This document shows positions 25,675-33,701 of a stretch of DNA of 45,654 nt, piece by piece. Under the pieces are notes generated by a model that saw only the letters and a list, made by a program, of their open reading frames with translations, was not told the origin of the DNA and searched no databases. Source of the DNA: Anabaena catenula FACHB-362 (GTDB taxonomy: Bacteria > Cyanobacteriota > Cyanobacteriia > Cyanobacteriales > Nostocaceae). The position numbers and the translations under genes were made by a program. The stretch spans positions 1-45,654 of the forward strand of contig NZ_JACJTQ010000042.1 of the NCBI RefSeq assembly GCF_014698735.1, given 5' to 3'. The first letter of the stretch is position 1, and the number at the start of each line of letters is the position of its first letter.

Positions 25675-26013
25675 TTATCACAAGGGGGGGAGTTAATTAT
25701 CACAAGTGGGGGAGATAATGAGTAGTCGAAAATTGCCCCTTTTTATTCTCAATAAGGGTGAGTAGTTATTATTTTTGAACGTAATATCAATGGTTTTGAG
25801 CTTTATTATTTTCAATAAGCTGGATGTTTATCACGAGTGGGGGATTTAGCGATGCCTTTCAATTTGGTGTTGGTGATAGTTCCTTGAGGGGGAGTTAGTG
25901 AGTAGTCGAAAATTGCCCTTTTTTTATTCTCAATAAGGGTGAGTAGTTATTATTTTTAAACGTAATATCAATGGTTTTGAGCTTTATTATTGTCAATAAG
26001 CTAGATGTTTATC
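25675..26013. repeat. Iteron-like and 114-bp direct repeats, candidate replication origin
   Basis: Upstream of the replication-helicase gene, TTATCACAAGNGGGGGA occurs at 25675-25691 and 25697-25713, with a variant (TTATCACGAGTGGGGGA) at 25828-25844. A longer direct repeat beginning TGAGTAGTCGAAAATTGCCC spans 25719-25832 and again 25899-26013, almost identical, 180 bp apart. AT-rich stretches follow each copy. Iterons next to a rep gene are typical of origins. A simple tandem duplication of regulatory DNA is the alternative. Confidence 0.5.
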
Positions 26014-26312
26014 GCCCGCCATCGGCACTCACCGCACCACCCCTTGAGACTGCACCTAAATTTCTCAAAGCCTCTAAACAAGATAAAGCCACAGTTCAGC
26101 AACAGCCCAAAAAGAATAAACACCTTGGGCTGCGACCATCTAAAAAAGATAAATTAAGCGGCAATCCTCCACCAAAACCAATTCCGAAAAAAAGCCCCTT
26201 GCGGGTGAGACACAAACAGACTTATAGCGATTGCATCTTGGTGCAAACCATACTTGCAATTTATCATTCGCCTGTGGATTACTTGGTCTACATTCCAGCA
26301 ATTAATATTTAG
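25971..26312 (+). CDS. Doubtful Lys/Pro-rich ORF
   Basis: A 113-residue ORF whose first codons lie inside the second 114-bp direct repeat. From residue 16 it is rich in Pro and Lys (PPSALTAPPLETAPKF, NPPPKPIPKKSP), a composition that looks coding rather than random. No family is recognised, and the real start may be elsewhere. It may be the remnant of a longer gene. It overlaps the convergent SnoaL gene by about 11 bp. Confidence 0.25.
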   Translation: MVLSFIIVNKLDVYRPPSALTAPPLETAPKFLKASKQDKATVQQQPKKNKHLGLRPSKKDKLSGNPPPKPIPKKSPLRVRHKQTYSDCILVQTILAIYHSPVDYLVYIPAINI

Positions 26313-26718
26313 GTACTACGTCCAACTGTTGCATTAATGCCATTGTGTCACCTTGTCCCCAATGCTCTACAATTTTGCCATTCATTACACGATCAATATG
26401 AATAACTGAAAACGTAACTTGCTTTCCTGTCGGGGGAATGCCCATAATTTCTCCAGAATAAGTGCCACTAAACGTCCCACGGGTGACGACTAGATCGTTT
26501 TCAGCAATCACATCGGAAAACGTGTGGCGACCATCTGGAAAAGCAGCACGCATCATCAGTGCATACTTAAAGAAGGCATCAGCCCCAAGGAGTTTATTGT
26601 TCCCCATCACACAGCCAGTAATATCTGGGGCAACAAACGCTCTACCTTTTTTGATGTCTCCTAAATCAAAGGATTCGTATGCTTGCAGGACAATGGATTT
26701 ATTTTGTTCTAATGACAT
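26302..26718 (-). CDS. SnoaL-like ester cyclase/polyketide-cyclase family protein
   Basis: A 138-residue protein with the NTF2-like SnoaL fold: N-terminal helix (NKSIVLQAYESFDLGD), a central FPDGRHTFSDVIAENDLVVTR strand region, GTFSGTYSGEIMGIPPTGKQ, and the C-terminal GKIVEHWGQGDTMALMQQL. The 'G-I-P-P-T-G-K' and 'V-E-H-W' elements are hallmarks of the family. Members isomerise or hydrolyse small molecules; the substrate here is unknown. It lies 66 bp downstream of the Crp-type regulator on the same strand, a likely two-gene unit. Its base composition looks less AT-rich than most of the window, suggesting a separate origin. Confidence 0.8.
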   Translation of the reverse strand: MSLEQNKSIVLQAYESFDLGDIKKGRAFVAPDITGCVMGNNKLLGADAFFKYALMMRAAFPDGRHTFSDVIAENDLVVTRGTFSGTYSGEIMGIPPTGKQVTFSVIHIDRVMNGKIVEHWGQGDTMALMQQLDVVPKY

Positions 26719-26784
26719 TGCAGATTTTTGTATTGGAAGTGTTTCGTTGCGAATCTACCTCATAAGCCCCTAGCCTGCATTGAC

Positions 26785-27372
26785 TTAAGTTAAGAAAGCT
26801 TCTTCACGATGGACTCTGCGTTTCAATCGACTCAGGGATTCTGGCTCGATACCAAGATACGATGCTAGATAGTATTGAGGAATGCGCTGCAAGAGTGAAG
26901 GTTCAGTTTGAATCAGGTTGAGATAACGCTGTTCAGGCGTATCTCTGAAAAGAGAAAGCAATTTAGAGCGCAGCATAAACGCAAGGCTTTCAGCATGGAG
27001 TCGAAGAAATTTTTGACCATCTGGTGCTACTTCAAAAGCGTGAATTACCTGATGATTAACAAGTAGTACCTCAGAGTCCTCAATTGCCTGACAGGAAAAA
27101 CACGCGGGTCGCTGCTTGCGGAAACTTTCATAGTCACCTAGCGGTTGATGTTCAGCGTGGAAGAACAGAGTAAGCTCTTTTGCGTCTTTGAGGAAAAATG
27201 TTCTCAGACAACCAGAGAGTGTCAAGCCGACAAAATCACAGACATCGCCTTCCCGAAACAAGAATTCTCCCTTGTAAACCTTTCTTGACTCTAGCAGTGG
27301 CTCAACAACGGCCACATCAATTTTAAATTCAGGCAAAATCTGCCGAATAAATTCATAAAACGGTTTATACAT
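26785..27372 (-). CDS. Crp/Fnr-family transcriptional regulator
   Basis: A 195-residue regulator. Residues about 15-110 form a cyclic-nucleotide-binding-type beta barrel (KGEFLFREGDVCDFVGLTLS, then PLGDYESFRKQRP). The C-terminal part (about 145-190) is helical with an HTH-like segment (IPQYYLASYLGIEPESLSRL) typical of the Crp family, where the second helix contacts DNA. The canonical cAMP-binding Arg-Ser pattern is not evident, so the ligand may differ or be absent. It precedes the SnoaL-like gene by 66 bp and probably controls it. The start ATG at 27372 gives a normal length. Confidence 0.85.
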   Translation of the reverse strand: MYKPFYEFIRQILPEFKIDVAVVEPLLESRKVYKGEFLFREGDVCDFVGLTLSGCLRTFFLKDAKELTLFFHAEHQPLGDYESFRKQRPACFSCQAIEDSEVLLVNHQVIHAFEVAPDGQKFLRLHAESLAFMLRSKLLSLFRDTPEQRYLNLIQTEPSLLQRIPQYYLASYLGIEPESLSRLKRRVHREEAFLT

Positions 27373-27541
27373 TTGACAATCTGAACTTTAGCTTTTGATG
27401 CCTACACATATTTTATTGCCAAGGCATCAATAATTTTCTCATAGATGCTACTAGATAAAATAATTGCTGTGGATTATACCTGTAATTAGTCATCTCATTG
27501 CAACCATAAGCAGGTTTTATAGTTCAACGAAAGAATGAGGT

Positions 27542-27682
27542 TTATAGAAGTTGGGAATAATATTTTTTATTCAGATGAGATGATATATCATCAGCAATTG
27601 CTGTAATTAATCTATGGTGTACTTCTGACCATAAATCAGGATTTTCTAAATAGGGATTCATCCCTGGAAATGGTGAAGTCAT
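27542..27682 (-). pseudogene. DUF4058 protein remnant (N-terminus only)
   Basis: A 46-codon minus-strand ORF starts MTSPFPGMNPYLENPDLWSE and continues VHHRLITAIADDISSHLNKK. This is the conserved N-terminus of the DUF4058 family, common in cyanobacteria and normally about 250 residues long. It stops after SQLL, so about four fifths of the protein is missing. Confidence 0.65.
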
Positions 27683-27802
27683 AGGTTTTGGTTCTATCTA
27701 TTTATGACTTTAGTATATATCAATCCAAACTCTCTTAATTTTGACCACTCAACACCTTGACACAAAATACTTAAAATTTTATTCAACTCCTTAATATAGT
27801 AA

Positions 27803-27889
27803 TTATTCAGAAAATAAATCAGCTTCTTCATCAATTGTAATGTTAAAATTTTTCCTAAACTTAGTTAAGCTAAAATCACTATAAGCCAT
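27803..27889 (-). pseudogene. Short N-terminal remnant of a cyanobacterial protein
   Basis: A 28-codon ORF starts MAYSDFSLTKFRKNFNITID and ends EEADLFSE. The 'MAYS(D/E)F(T/S)L..' opening followed by 'h-T-I-x-E-x-x-D-L-F' is, from memory, the start of a common cyanobacterial hypothetical family of about 200 residues. Only the first segment remains. It lies next to the DUF4058 remnant, marking this gap as a graveyard of genes. Confidence 0.4.
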
Positions 27890-27916
27890 TGCTCTTACCT
27901 AATTATTTTCAACAGT

Positions 27917-29554
27917 TTATCTAAAATTTAAAATCTCTTTAATTATAGCAGTATACTTTTCAGGAATAGGTGCATTTTTACCCTTAGTCTCAATATCCCT
28001 GACCCAGCTTTGACTCATACCTACAGCATGAGCAAAATCTCTTTGACTCATTTTTTTAGCTGTTCTCATTTGTTTAACCAAGCTGCCAGTTATTTTATTG
28101 ATAACAGGTATATTCCTAACTGTTACTTTACCATTACGTACTCCCGAAGTTTCAGCTACGCCAGAATTATTTATGACAACATCAACCTGACTTTGTGTTT
28201 TTACACCAGCTTGATGAGATTTTATGTAAAATTTTGTATTTTTTTGATTTTTTACTGATTTATTATTATTTATCTGTGAAGAAGGTAACTTAAAACTTAA
28301 CTTAGCAGGTAATAAAATATTTTGAATATAATTATCTGGTAACTTCTTCTTCCCCAGTAACTTTTGATTTCTTTCTTGAGGTGATAAATGAGCTACTTCT
28401 TCTGGTATTGCCCACAAAGGTCTTAACCACATTGGGTAGGTTATATCATCAAACTCAATCGTCATATTAACTTTATCTTTTAATAGCAGAAAAGCTTCTT
28501 CTAAATCTTCTCTCAATCGCCAACCATACCGATAATCACTGACTGCTTTTTCAATTTGAGAACCTGGTAAGATATTACTCAATAAATTATGAATTGTGTA
28601 AGTACCATTTTTATGAGCGCGATTATTTTGAATAATATATAAAGCAAGTTCAAAAGCTAGTTTATGTTTATGTGCATCTAAATCAAAGACTTGCTTAGGC
28701 ATAAACCCACATTGATAGAGTGCAGTTTTTGATTTTTCTCCTTCAGCATTGAGAAAATTATAAGTCCAAAGTCCAGGCTGTACACGAATGATAACTTCTA
28801 ATAAATCTTCTGGTTCTTGAAATAAATTCGGTTGACTATATTCCTGTACACTGACCATCCACAGTAAACAACGTTCTTTAATACTAAGATTTAAATCGCC
28901 TTCGTACCATTGAATTACCGCTCCTAAAGTACCAACTACCATAGCCAAATCTGCTATAGCTTTGAGTTTTTGTGATTTACTGAGTTTTTTACTTTTATAT
29001 ATTTGCAGTGTCTTAATTAGTTCTGAACCACGCAGGATAAAAGGCTGTTTCCAAGGTTCTTTTTGTTGTGTAGCATAAGTAGCAAATACTGCGTGTAATC
29101 TAGCAGCCATTACACCGTACTTTTCCAGAATTTGATGTTCCGCACCATCCAAGATATATTGTGGTTGATGTGCTTGTTGGTGAAGTATGTAGAACTCGAT
29201 ATAACGACCTTTACCAAATTCTTTTGAGAAGTAAAGCTTGCCATCAGTATACTTATTCCAATCAGGTTGTTTAAGGTATGCTTGGGTAGCACTAATAATT
29301 GGCGCACTTGTTGCTGTCATCTCGTAGTTGTTGTTTATAAATAGCGGTTGTTCTGTGAAAGGAAGGTTTTTAGCTTTTCTGAGCTGCTTAGTAGTTGTTG
29401 GTATTTGTGGATTAGCAATAGCGCCAGTTCCAGTTTTGCGTGTAGCATCTGCTGGGTAAGGTATTGCTAATTGATAGCCTGATAATTCAGGTTTTGGATA
29501 TCTTCTATTATTCTCTCTTACTGACACCAAAACTGTCCTCCCCCAAATTACCAA
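27917..29554 (-). CDS. Large plasmid protein with C-terminal XRE-type HTH
   Basis: A 545-residue protein. The C-terminal 55 residues are an XRE/Cro helix-turn-helix (LVKQMRTAKKMSQRDFAHAV, then GMSQSWVRDIETKGKNAP). The preceding 430 residues are not a family I recognise; they are helical with conserved-looking aromatic stretches (GKGRYIEFYILHQQAHQP, GLWTYNFLNAEGEK, RYGWRLREDLEEAFLLLKDK). Size, plasmid setting and winged-helix-like segments make a replication-initiator or partition role possible. The first 80 residues are rich in Pro/Thr, and a later ATG encoding MTATSAPIISATQAYLKQPD (residue about 78) could be the true start. Confidence 0.6.
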   Translation of the reverse strand: MVIWGRTVLVSVRENNRRYPKPELSGYQLAIPYPADATRKTGTGAIANPQIPTTTKQLRKAKNLPFTEQPLFINNNYEMTATSAPIISATQAYLKQPDWNKYTDGKLYFSKEFGKGRYIEFYILHQQAHQPQYILDGAEHQILEKYGVMAARLHAVFATYATQQKEPWKQPFILRGSELIKTLQIYKSKKLSKSQKLKAIADLAMVVGTLGAVIQWYEGDLNLSIKERCLLWMVSVQEYSQPNLFQEPEDLLEVIIRVQPGLWTYNFLNAEGEKSKTALYQCGFMPKQVFDLDAHKHKLAFELALYIIQNNRAHKNGTYTIHNLLSNILPGSQIEKAVSDYRYGWRLREDLEEAFLLLKDKVNMTIEFDDITYPMWLRPLWAIPEEVAHLSPQERNQKLLGKKKLPDNYIQNILLPAKLSFKLPSSQINNNKSVKNQKNTKFYIKSHQAGVKTQSQVDVVINNSGVAETSGVRNGKVTVRNIPVINKITGSLVKQMRTAKKMSQRDFAHAVGMSQSWVRDIETKGKNAPIPEKYTAIIKEILNFR

Positions 29555-29851
29555 ATGTTGACATGATTAGAAGTTGCTTTTCGCTGTTAATACTGAAAAT
29601 ACTGTTTAAACTTATTTTCCTAAGCACAAGATTTATAGGCATACAAGGAAAACCCATATACCTTTAAATTTGTTATTTATTAATGAATTGCTACTTTTTT
29701 AAAACCTGCTACTTATAAGCCTCTTGCAACAACTAATGTTGATTGATGTTGGTTAAGCTATGGCTACGCCATTCAAGCTATTAAAAGTTTTTATTTTGAT
29801 TTTCACTTCTATTTGCCTCAGATATTGTCTCTTGGCTTAAAATCCTGAATA
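29555..29851. other. Intergenic, no clear features
   Basis: About 300 bp between two minus-strand genes. AT-rich with no ORF I would support. A short TTGATGTTGGTTAAGC stretch recalls common Nostoc dispersed sequences. Confidence 0.4.
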
Positions 29852-31015
29852 TTAAGCAACTTCTGAAACTACAGTACCTACGAAATTTTCATCAATATCT
29901 GTATTTTGCTTTTTATTTTCGTGTGAAAGCTTTTCTTCTACCAGTTTTGTCAACCAGTCCATAACAGTTAAACCTGAATCTTTAGCAGCATCTTGGAGGA
30001 GAGGTTGTAACTGTGCTGGAAGTTGTAAAGTCAGGTTAAAGGTTTCTCGTAATGGAATTACATTTTTTCTGACTTGAGAAGATTCTCCAAAGCGGTAAGT
30101 CCAGTATTCGCATTCTGCACCACGTTGGTTGCCGTCTTTCTCAACAAAGCTTAATTTACCCAGGCGATCGCAATAAAAACTTTGGTGATCATCTTTTATC
30201 AACTCTTGACTAGAATGACGGCAATTCCAGCAACTACGGTTTAATGATTGCTCAGAATTATCAGTTGATTGGTGTTGTTGTTCAAAAGAATGCTTTTGCC
30301 TAGATTTATTTGCTGAGTTCTCTCGGTGGTACTCTCTTGCTACTTGCGCAACGTGAGCAGCTGTGACTTTACTATTGGGGGCTGTAGAAACTGCTTTAGC
30401 CCAAGCTTCGCGTTGTTTTTCTGGGGGTAGTGTTACTAAGGGTCTGATTTGACGTTCGTTCGTAGGCAGAATTTGATTTTGTGATCCATGGGTCACATTT
30501 ACAAAACTTCGTGATCCACAAGTTAGAGTTTCAGGATTTTGTGATCCATGGGTCACATTTACAAAACTTTGTGATCCACGGGTCACATTTTCATAAACCA
30601 ATGCAGCTTGTATCAAGCGATAAGCAGACCGTCGGGACATTTCCCAACGGTTCAGGCAATATTCATCAAAGGTTTTGTAACTTTGCCGATAAAGCTGTTT
30701 ATCTCGAATTTGACCCAAAGATTGTCCGATGTCCCAAAAAGCTCTTAAACCCTTTTCAATTCTGTCCTCTAATCTACCTAGTTCGACTGTTATGGCTTCG
30801 CCACGCAGGCTATCACCTTCATTCAGATGATCCGCGCTGTTTGATAGGTATTGATTAGCTGCCTGATTTTGTTCAGAGTTCGTCTCCATTGGATCAATAT
30901 CTTCGGCAACAGTAAGATTTTGTGTATCCAAAAAGATGTTAGAATTAGAAGATAACCCTGCTTGGTTCTCTCCTCCATTCATAGAGACTCGATTTAAGTC
31001 TATTGTGTACGTCAT
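29852..31015 (-). CDS. Plasmid protein with helical DNA-binding-like core, minisatellite and Cys cluster
   Basis: A 387-residue protein. Residues about 78-145 (GRLEDRIEKGLRAFWDIGQS, then SYKTFDEYCLNRWEMSRRSA) look like the DUF3102/KfrA-like helical segment seen in plasmid partition or regulatory proteins. Residues about 140-180 are a four-unit 10-residue repeat (GSQSFVNVTH type) encoded by a 30-bp minisatellite. A possible zinc site follows (CWNCRHS ... FYCDRLGK ... GAECEYW). The C-terminus (FNLTLQLPAQLQPLLQDAAK, then DSGLTVMDWLTKLVEEKL) resembles a ribbon-helix-helix or CopG-like end. Together this suggests a DNA-binding plasmid maintenance protein, but the exact role is unknown. Confidence 0.55.
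   Translation of the reverse strand: MTYTIDLNRVSMNGGENQAGLSSNSNIFLDTQNLTVAEDIDPMETNSEQNQAANQYLSNSADHLNEGDSLRGEAITVELGRLEDRIEKGLRAFWDIGQSLGQIRDKQLYRQSYKTFDEYCLNRWEMSRRSAYRLIQAALVYENVTRGSQSFVNVTHGSQNPETLTCGSRSFVNVTHGSQNQILPTNERQIRPLVTLPPEKQREAWAKAVSTAPNSKVTAAHVAQVAREYHRENSANKSRQKHSFEQQHQSTDNSEQSLNRSCWNCRHSSQELIKDDHQSFYCDRLGKLSFVEKDGNQRGAECEYWTYRFGESSQVRKNVIPLRETFNLTLQLPAQLQPLLQDAAKDSGLTVMDWLTKLVEEKLSHENKKQNTDIDENFVGTVVSEVA
30481..30600. repeat. Four-unit 30-bp minisatellite inside a gene
   Basis: Four head-to-tail 30-bp units starting GTGATCCATGGGTCACATTT at 30481, 30511, 30541 and 30571. Units 1 and 3 are nearly identical; units 2 and 4 diverge. Each carries the near-palindrome GTGATCCATGGGTCAC. 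As 30 bp equals 10 codons, copy-number change keeps the reading frame. Confidence 0.8.
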
Positions 31016-32025
31016 AACTTTAGATTTGAGAGTGATAACACCTTGTTTATTGACAGATGCTTTCTCAAGTAGATTTTGTTACTTGCCCCCTGCAATATTA
31101 ATAATCTTGCACAGCGCAATATAAGTTGCATCTAAATTTATAATTTCTTAACAATTGATGTTGACTAATATGGCACTAGGTCTCCCACTAAAACAGATGC
31201 AATAACCATTTCTAGTGGATGCAGTTCAAGTTTTCATATAGCGGACTGGAGTTTGATAAAATATGCTTATATATACTATAGTATTTACTGAGAAAGGCTT
31301 TGTCTTTATTCACTCAATCGCACACTGCCATAATCCTCTTTTATCAACATTAGATAAATTAATGAAGTTGCGTTATTTTAGCCAACGAAGAATTAAGGTT
31401 TTACCCTACTTTGACCGAAGAGGGATAAGTACAGAAAGTATGGAAAATTTCGTAATTGCTCAATAATTTAGGGAAAAATGATTGTTCACTCCCCCCTCTA
31501 AAATTGTTGAACCCCTTGATTTATTGTTGAAGATAGGTGAAGAGAGCGAATAGCTAATGGGTAAATAGCTCAAGAAAAACCTCAAAAGACGCAAAATCGT
31601 TACCGATACGGTAGTTTTTCCCTAATTATTGAGCTAATACAAAATTTTAACTTCTTACCTAATAAGGGTGATAAAATGTATTTCTTAGGAACAGCCCAAC
31701 TAGAATTGAGTAGTTAGGCACAATTTAATAAAAAACCTCTCTTCAAACCTTTATCTTGTGATATAAGGAGCTTTCACTTCCTTTTCAAGGAGTCGGAGGG
31801 TTAGGTTTGTCATATTTTTTATCGCTTATTTACTTACAACACCTGTTAGGGATGAAAGAAACATATCGTGTTCTTATAATGATTTACCTGTTACCTGTTT
31901 GATTAGAACATTATTTGTCTTCACCAATCCTATCAATTAAGTAAAACGTGCGATAAAAATAAACTGTTGTACTTGTTGAAAAAGCAAAAGTAAATTTTAT
32001 AACTGGTAGAACCAGGTTTTCTACT
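31016..32025. other. 1-kb intergenic region with MITE-like element
   Basis: About 1 kb without a supported gene between divergently transcribed genes. A 67-codon ORF at 31263-31466 has no recognisable family and overlaps an inverted-repeat arm, so I do not call it. The main structure is the 177-bp inverted-repeat element at 31458-31634. Promoters for both flanking genes should lie here. Confidence 0.5.
31458..31634. mobile_element. MITE-like element with 20-bp terminal inverted repeats
   Basis: The left arm GCTCAATAATTTAGGGAAAA (31458-31477) and the right arm TTTTTCCCTAATTATTGAGC (31615-31634) are complementary apart from one extra T. They bound 177 bp with no coding potential. TAAT occurs next to both outer ends (one base off on the left), compatible with a short target duplication. 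Size and structure fit a miniature inverted-repeat element; a regulatory or origin structure is the alternative. Confidence 0.5.
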
Positions 32026-32454
32026 ATGCAAAAACGTCATAAACGATTAGTCGAGTTAATTGAACATTTATTAAAAGAAGGCTGGACTCAAACAACTTTA
32101 TCTGTAGAAATTGGTGTTGATTTTTCAACTGTATATAGATGGTTGAAAGGTAAAGCTATTCCCGAAACTGACTCTAAAAATTTCTTGCGTTTAGCAAAAT
32201 TGAGTGGTGGTGATAGTGAAACTCTGGAACAATACTTAGAAGGTTATATATCTCTATCTACTTACCTTCAAAATTTTGATTTGGACGAAAACTCATTAAA
32301 TACTGTTACAACCAGCAATAAATATCCTGTTGAACAAATTAAGAAGGAAGTCATGGCACGAATTTATACCCTAGATCCAGTAGATATTGCTGATATAATC
32401 AACACAAGTGTAAAATTTTTAGCAGAAAGTAGCAAGCCAGCTATAAGAGCATAA
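32026..32454 (+). CDS. XRE/Cro-type HTH regulator
   Basis: A 142-residue protein. Residues 5-60 form a helix-turn-helix (LVELIEHLLKEGWTQTTLSV, then EIGVDFSTVYRWLKGKAIPE). The turn with TTLSVEIGV and the recognition helix STVYRWLKG follow the Cro/XRE pattern. The C-terminal half is helical (YPVEQIKKEVMARIYTLDPV) and could mediate dimers. It stands alone between large non-coding gaps, so it may regulate nearby plasmid genes or itself. Confidence 0.8.
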   Translation: MQKRHKRLVELIEHLLKEGWTQTTLSVEIGVDFSTVYRWLKGKAIPETDSKNFLRLAKLSGGDSETLEQYLEGYISLSTYLQNFDLDENSLNTVTTSNKYPVEQIKKEVMARIYTLDPVDIADIINTSVKFLAESSKPAIRA

Positions 32455-33005
32455 GCTAATTATTAATAGTATAGCTTGTGCTGTTAATTGTACCACTACC
32501 AAAAGATATAAAAAAGGTATAAAAATTTTATAACCCGGAATTTGATGTCAAGTTCCATTTGCTAAGTTGTGGTTTTATATTGGTATGTCCAGTATTGTAA
32601 AATACCCAAAATAACTTGGCTGTATTTTATCCTGTTCTGTCCAGGTAAAGGTACAAAGATTGATTTTTATTAGGTAATTTCTCTCTAATCTTTATATAAA
32701 TGCCATTCAAAAAAATAGCACCCAAGATATAGAGGGCTAATCTAGCCTTACCTAGAGAAATTTAATAAAATTCAATCTTTTGGATGTTGTTTTTCTATCT
32801 TTATTTTGATATGGAAATTATTTAAATTTTTTCTTTCTGATAATTATTAAATACACCATAGAGTTTACTCTATGGGTAAATCTTAAGAAAATATTAAATT
32901 AATATATTTGTCATCTATCTAACTTAATAGATAAGTTAGCATTTCTAAATATCATCATTAATACTGCCAAATCAGAAGAAACCGCAAACATAGTAGGTGA
33001 ACAAC
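32455..33005. other. Intergenic with hairpins, promoter region of the response-regulator gene
   Basis: About 550 bp. GGTATAAAAATTTTATAACC at 32516-32535 is a near-palindrome, possibly a weak terminator of the HTH gene. Two clean dyads at 32856-32875 and 32919-32939 lie within 150 bp of the response-regulator start. No ORF is supported. Confidence 0.5.
32856..32939. promoter_or_regulatory. Two inverted repeats upstream of the response-regulator gene
   Basis: Dyad 1 is CCATAGAG-TTTA-CTCTATGG (32856-32875), perfect 8-bp arms. Dyad 2 is CTAACTT-AATAGAT-AAGTTAG (32919-32939), perfect 7-bp arms. Both lie 65-150 bp before the start codon, where operator sites or leader hairpins would be expected. 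Autoregulation by the LuxR-type HTH is a guess. Confidence 0.4.
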
Positions 33006-33701
33006 ATGATAAAAACAGTAATTATCGATGACCATGAGTTGAGTAGATATGGTATCAATGTGTTACTTACGGCTGCTCATGATATCGAGATTTGTGGGGA
33101 AGCTGAAACAGCATCAGAAGGACTCAAACTAATAAAAACTTATACTCCACACATAGCTCTTGTTAATCTGCATCTTCAAGATGATAGTGGTATTGAAGTC
33201 GTAAAACGAATTAAACAAGTATCATCAATCACTAAAATAGTGATTTTTAATGCTCAAGCTATGGAAGACTCTGTTAGAGAAGCTTTCGCAGCAGGTACAG
33301 ATTCATATTGCACAAGGACGATAGCTAAAGAAAAGTTAGCAGAAGCTATTTATGTGACACACAAAGGAGGAAATTGGTTAGATTCTGCGATCGCTAAAAT
33401 ATTAATTCAAAATTTGCAACTTCAACAATTAGTAGTTACTCCCAGTCTGAAAATAAAACGAGTGTGCCGGCAATATTCGCTTAGTTCTAGGGAATTAGAG
33501 ATTTTGCAAATGATTGCTATTGGTGATAGAAATAATCAAATTGCCAACAAACTTTTTTTGAGTGTAGGTACTGTGAGGTCTCATGTCCATCGCATTCTAA
33601 CTAAACTCGATTGTCAAAACCGCGCTCAAGCTGCTACAAAAGCAATTGTAGAGGGACTGATAGATAGTCCAGAAACAAATCAAATCAGTTTAACGGCTTG
33701 A
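33006..33701 (+). CDS. NarL/FixJ-type response regulator with a pseudo-receiver
   Basis: A 231-residue protein from the ATG at 33006, chosen because AGGTGA lies 5 nt upstream; the GTG at 32997 falls inside that site. Residues 1-120 are a receiver fold and keep the acidic pair D8-D9, but the phospho-acceptor position is Asn (N54 in ALVNLHL). The switch Thr is Asn (N82 in IVIFNA), and the conserved Lys is Arg (R104 in SYCTRT). Residues about 155-215 are a LuxR-type HTH (SSRELEILQMIAIGDRNNQI, then VGTVRSHVHRILTKL). It probably binds DNA without phosphorelay, as known for atypical receivers. No kinase gene is nearby. Confidence 0.85.
   Translation: MIKTVIIDDHELSRYGINVLLTAAHDIEICGEAETASEGLKLIKTYTPHIALVNLHLQDDSGIEVVKRIKQVSSITKIVIFNAQAMEDSVREAFAAGTDSYCTRTIAKEKLAEAIYVTHKGGNWLDSAIAKILIQNLQLQQLVVTPSLKIKRVCRQYSLSSRELEILQMIAIGDRNNQIANKLFLSVGTVRSHVHRILTKLDCQNRAQAATKAIVEGLIDSPETNQISLTA

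Noticed and set aside
26462-26773. 103-residue plus-strand ORF opposite the SnoaL gene
   Set aside because: Antisense shadow of a well-supported family gene.
30481-30600. Repeat array considered as a CRISPR
   Set aside because: Units are directly contiguous without spacers and lie within a coding frame.
30481-30858. Plus-strand ORF with HGSHLQNFVI repeats
   Set aside because: It is the reverse reading of the 30-bp minisatellite inside the minus-strand gene; the minus frame is longer and has recognisable domains.
31263-31466. 67-residue plus-strand ORF in the 1-kb gap
   Set aside because: No recognisable family, no ribosome binding site, and its end overlaps the left arm of the inverted-repeat element; length is compatible with chance in AT-rich DNA.
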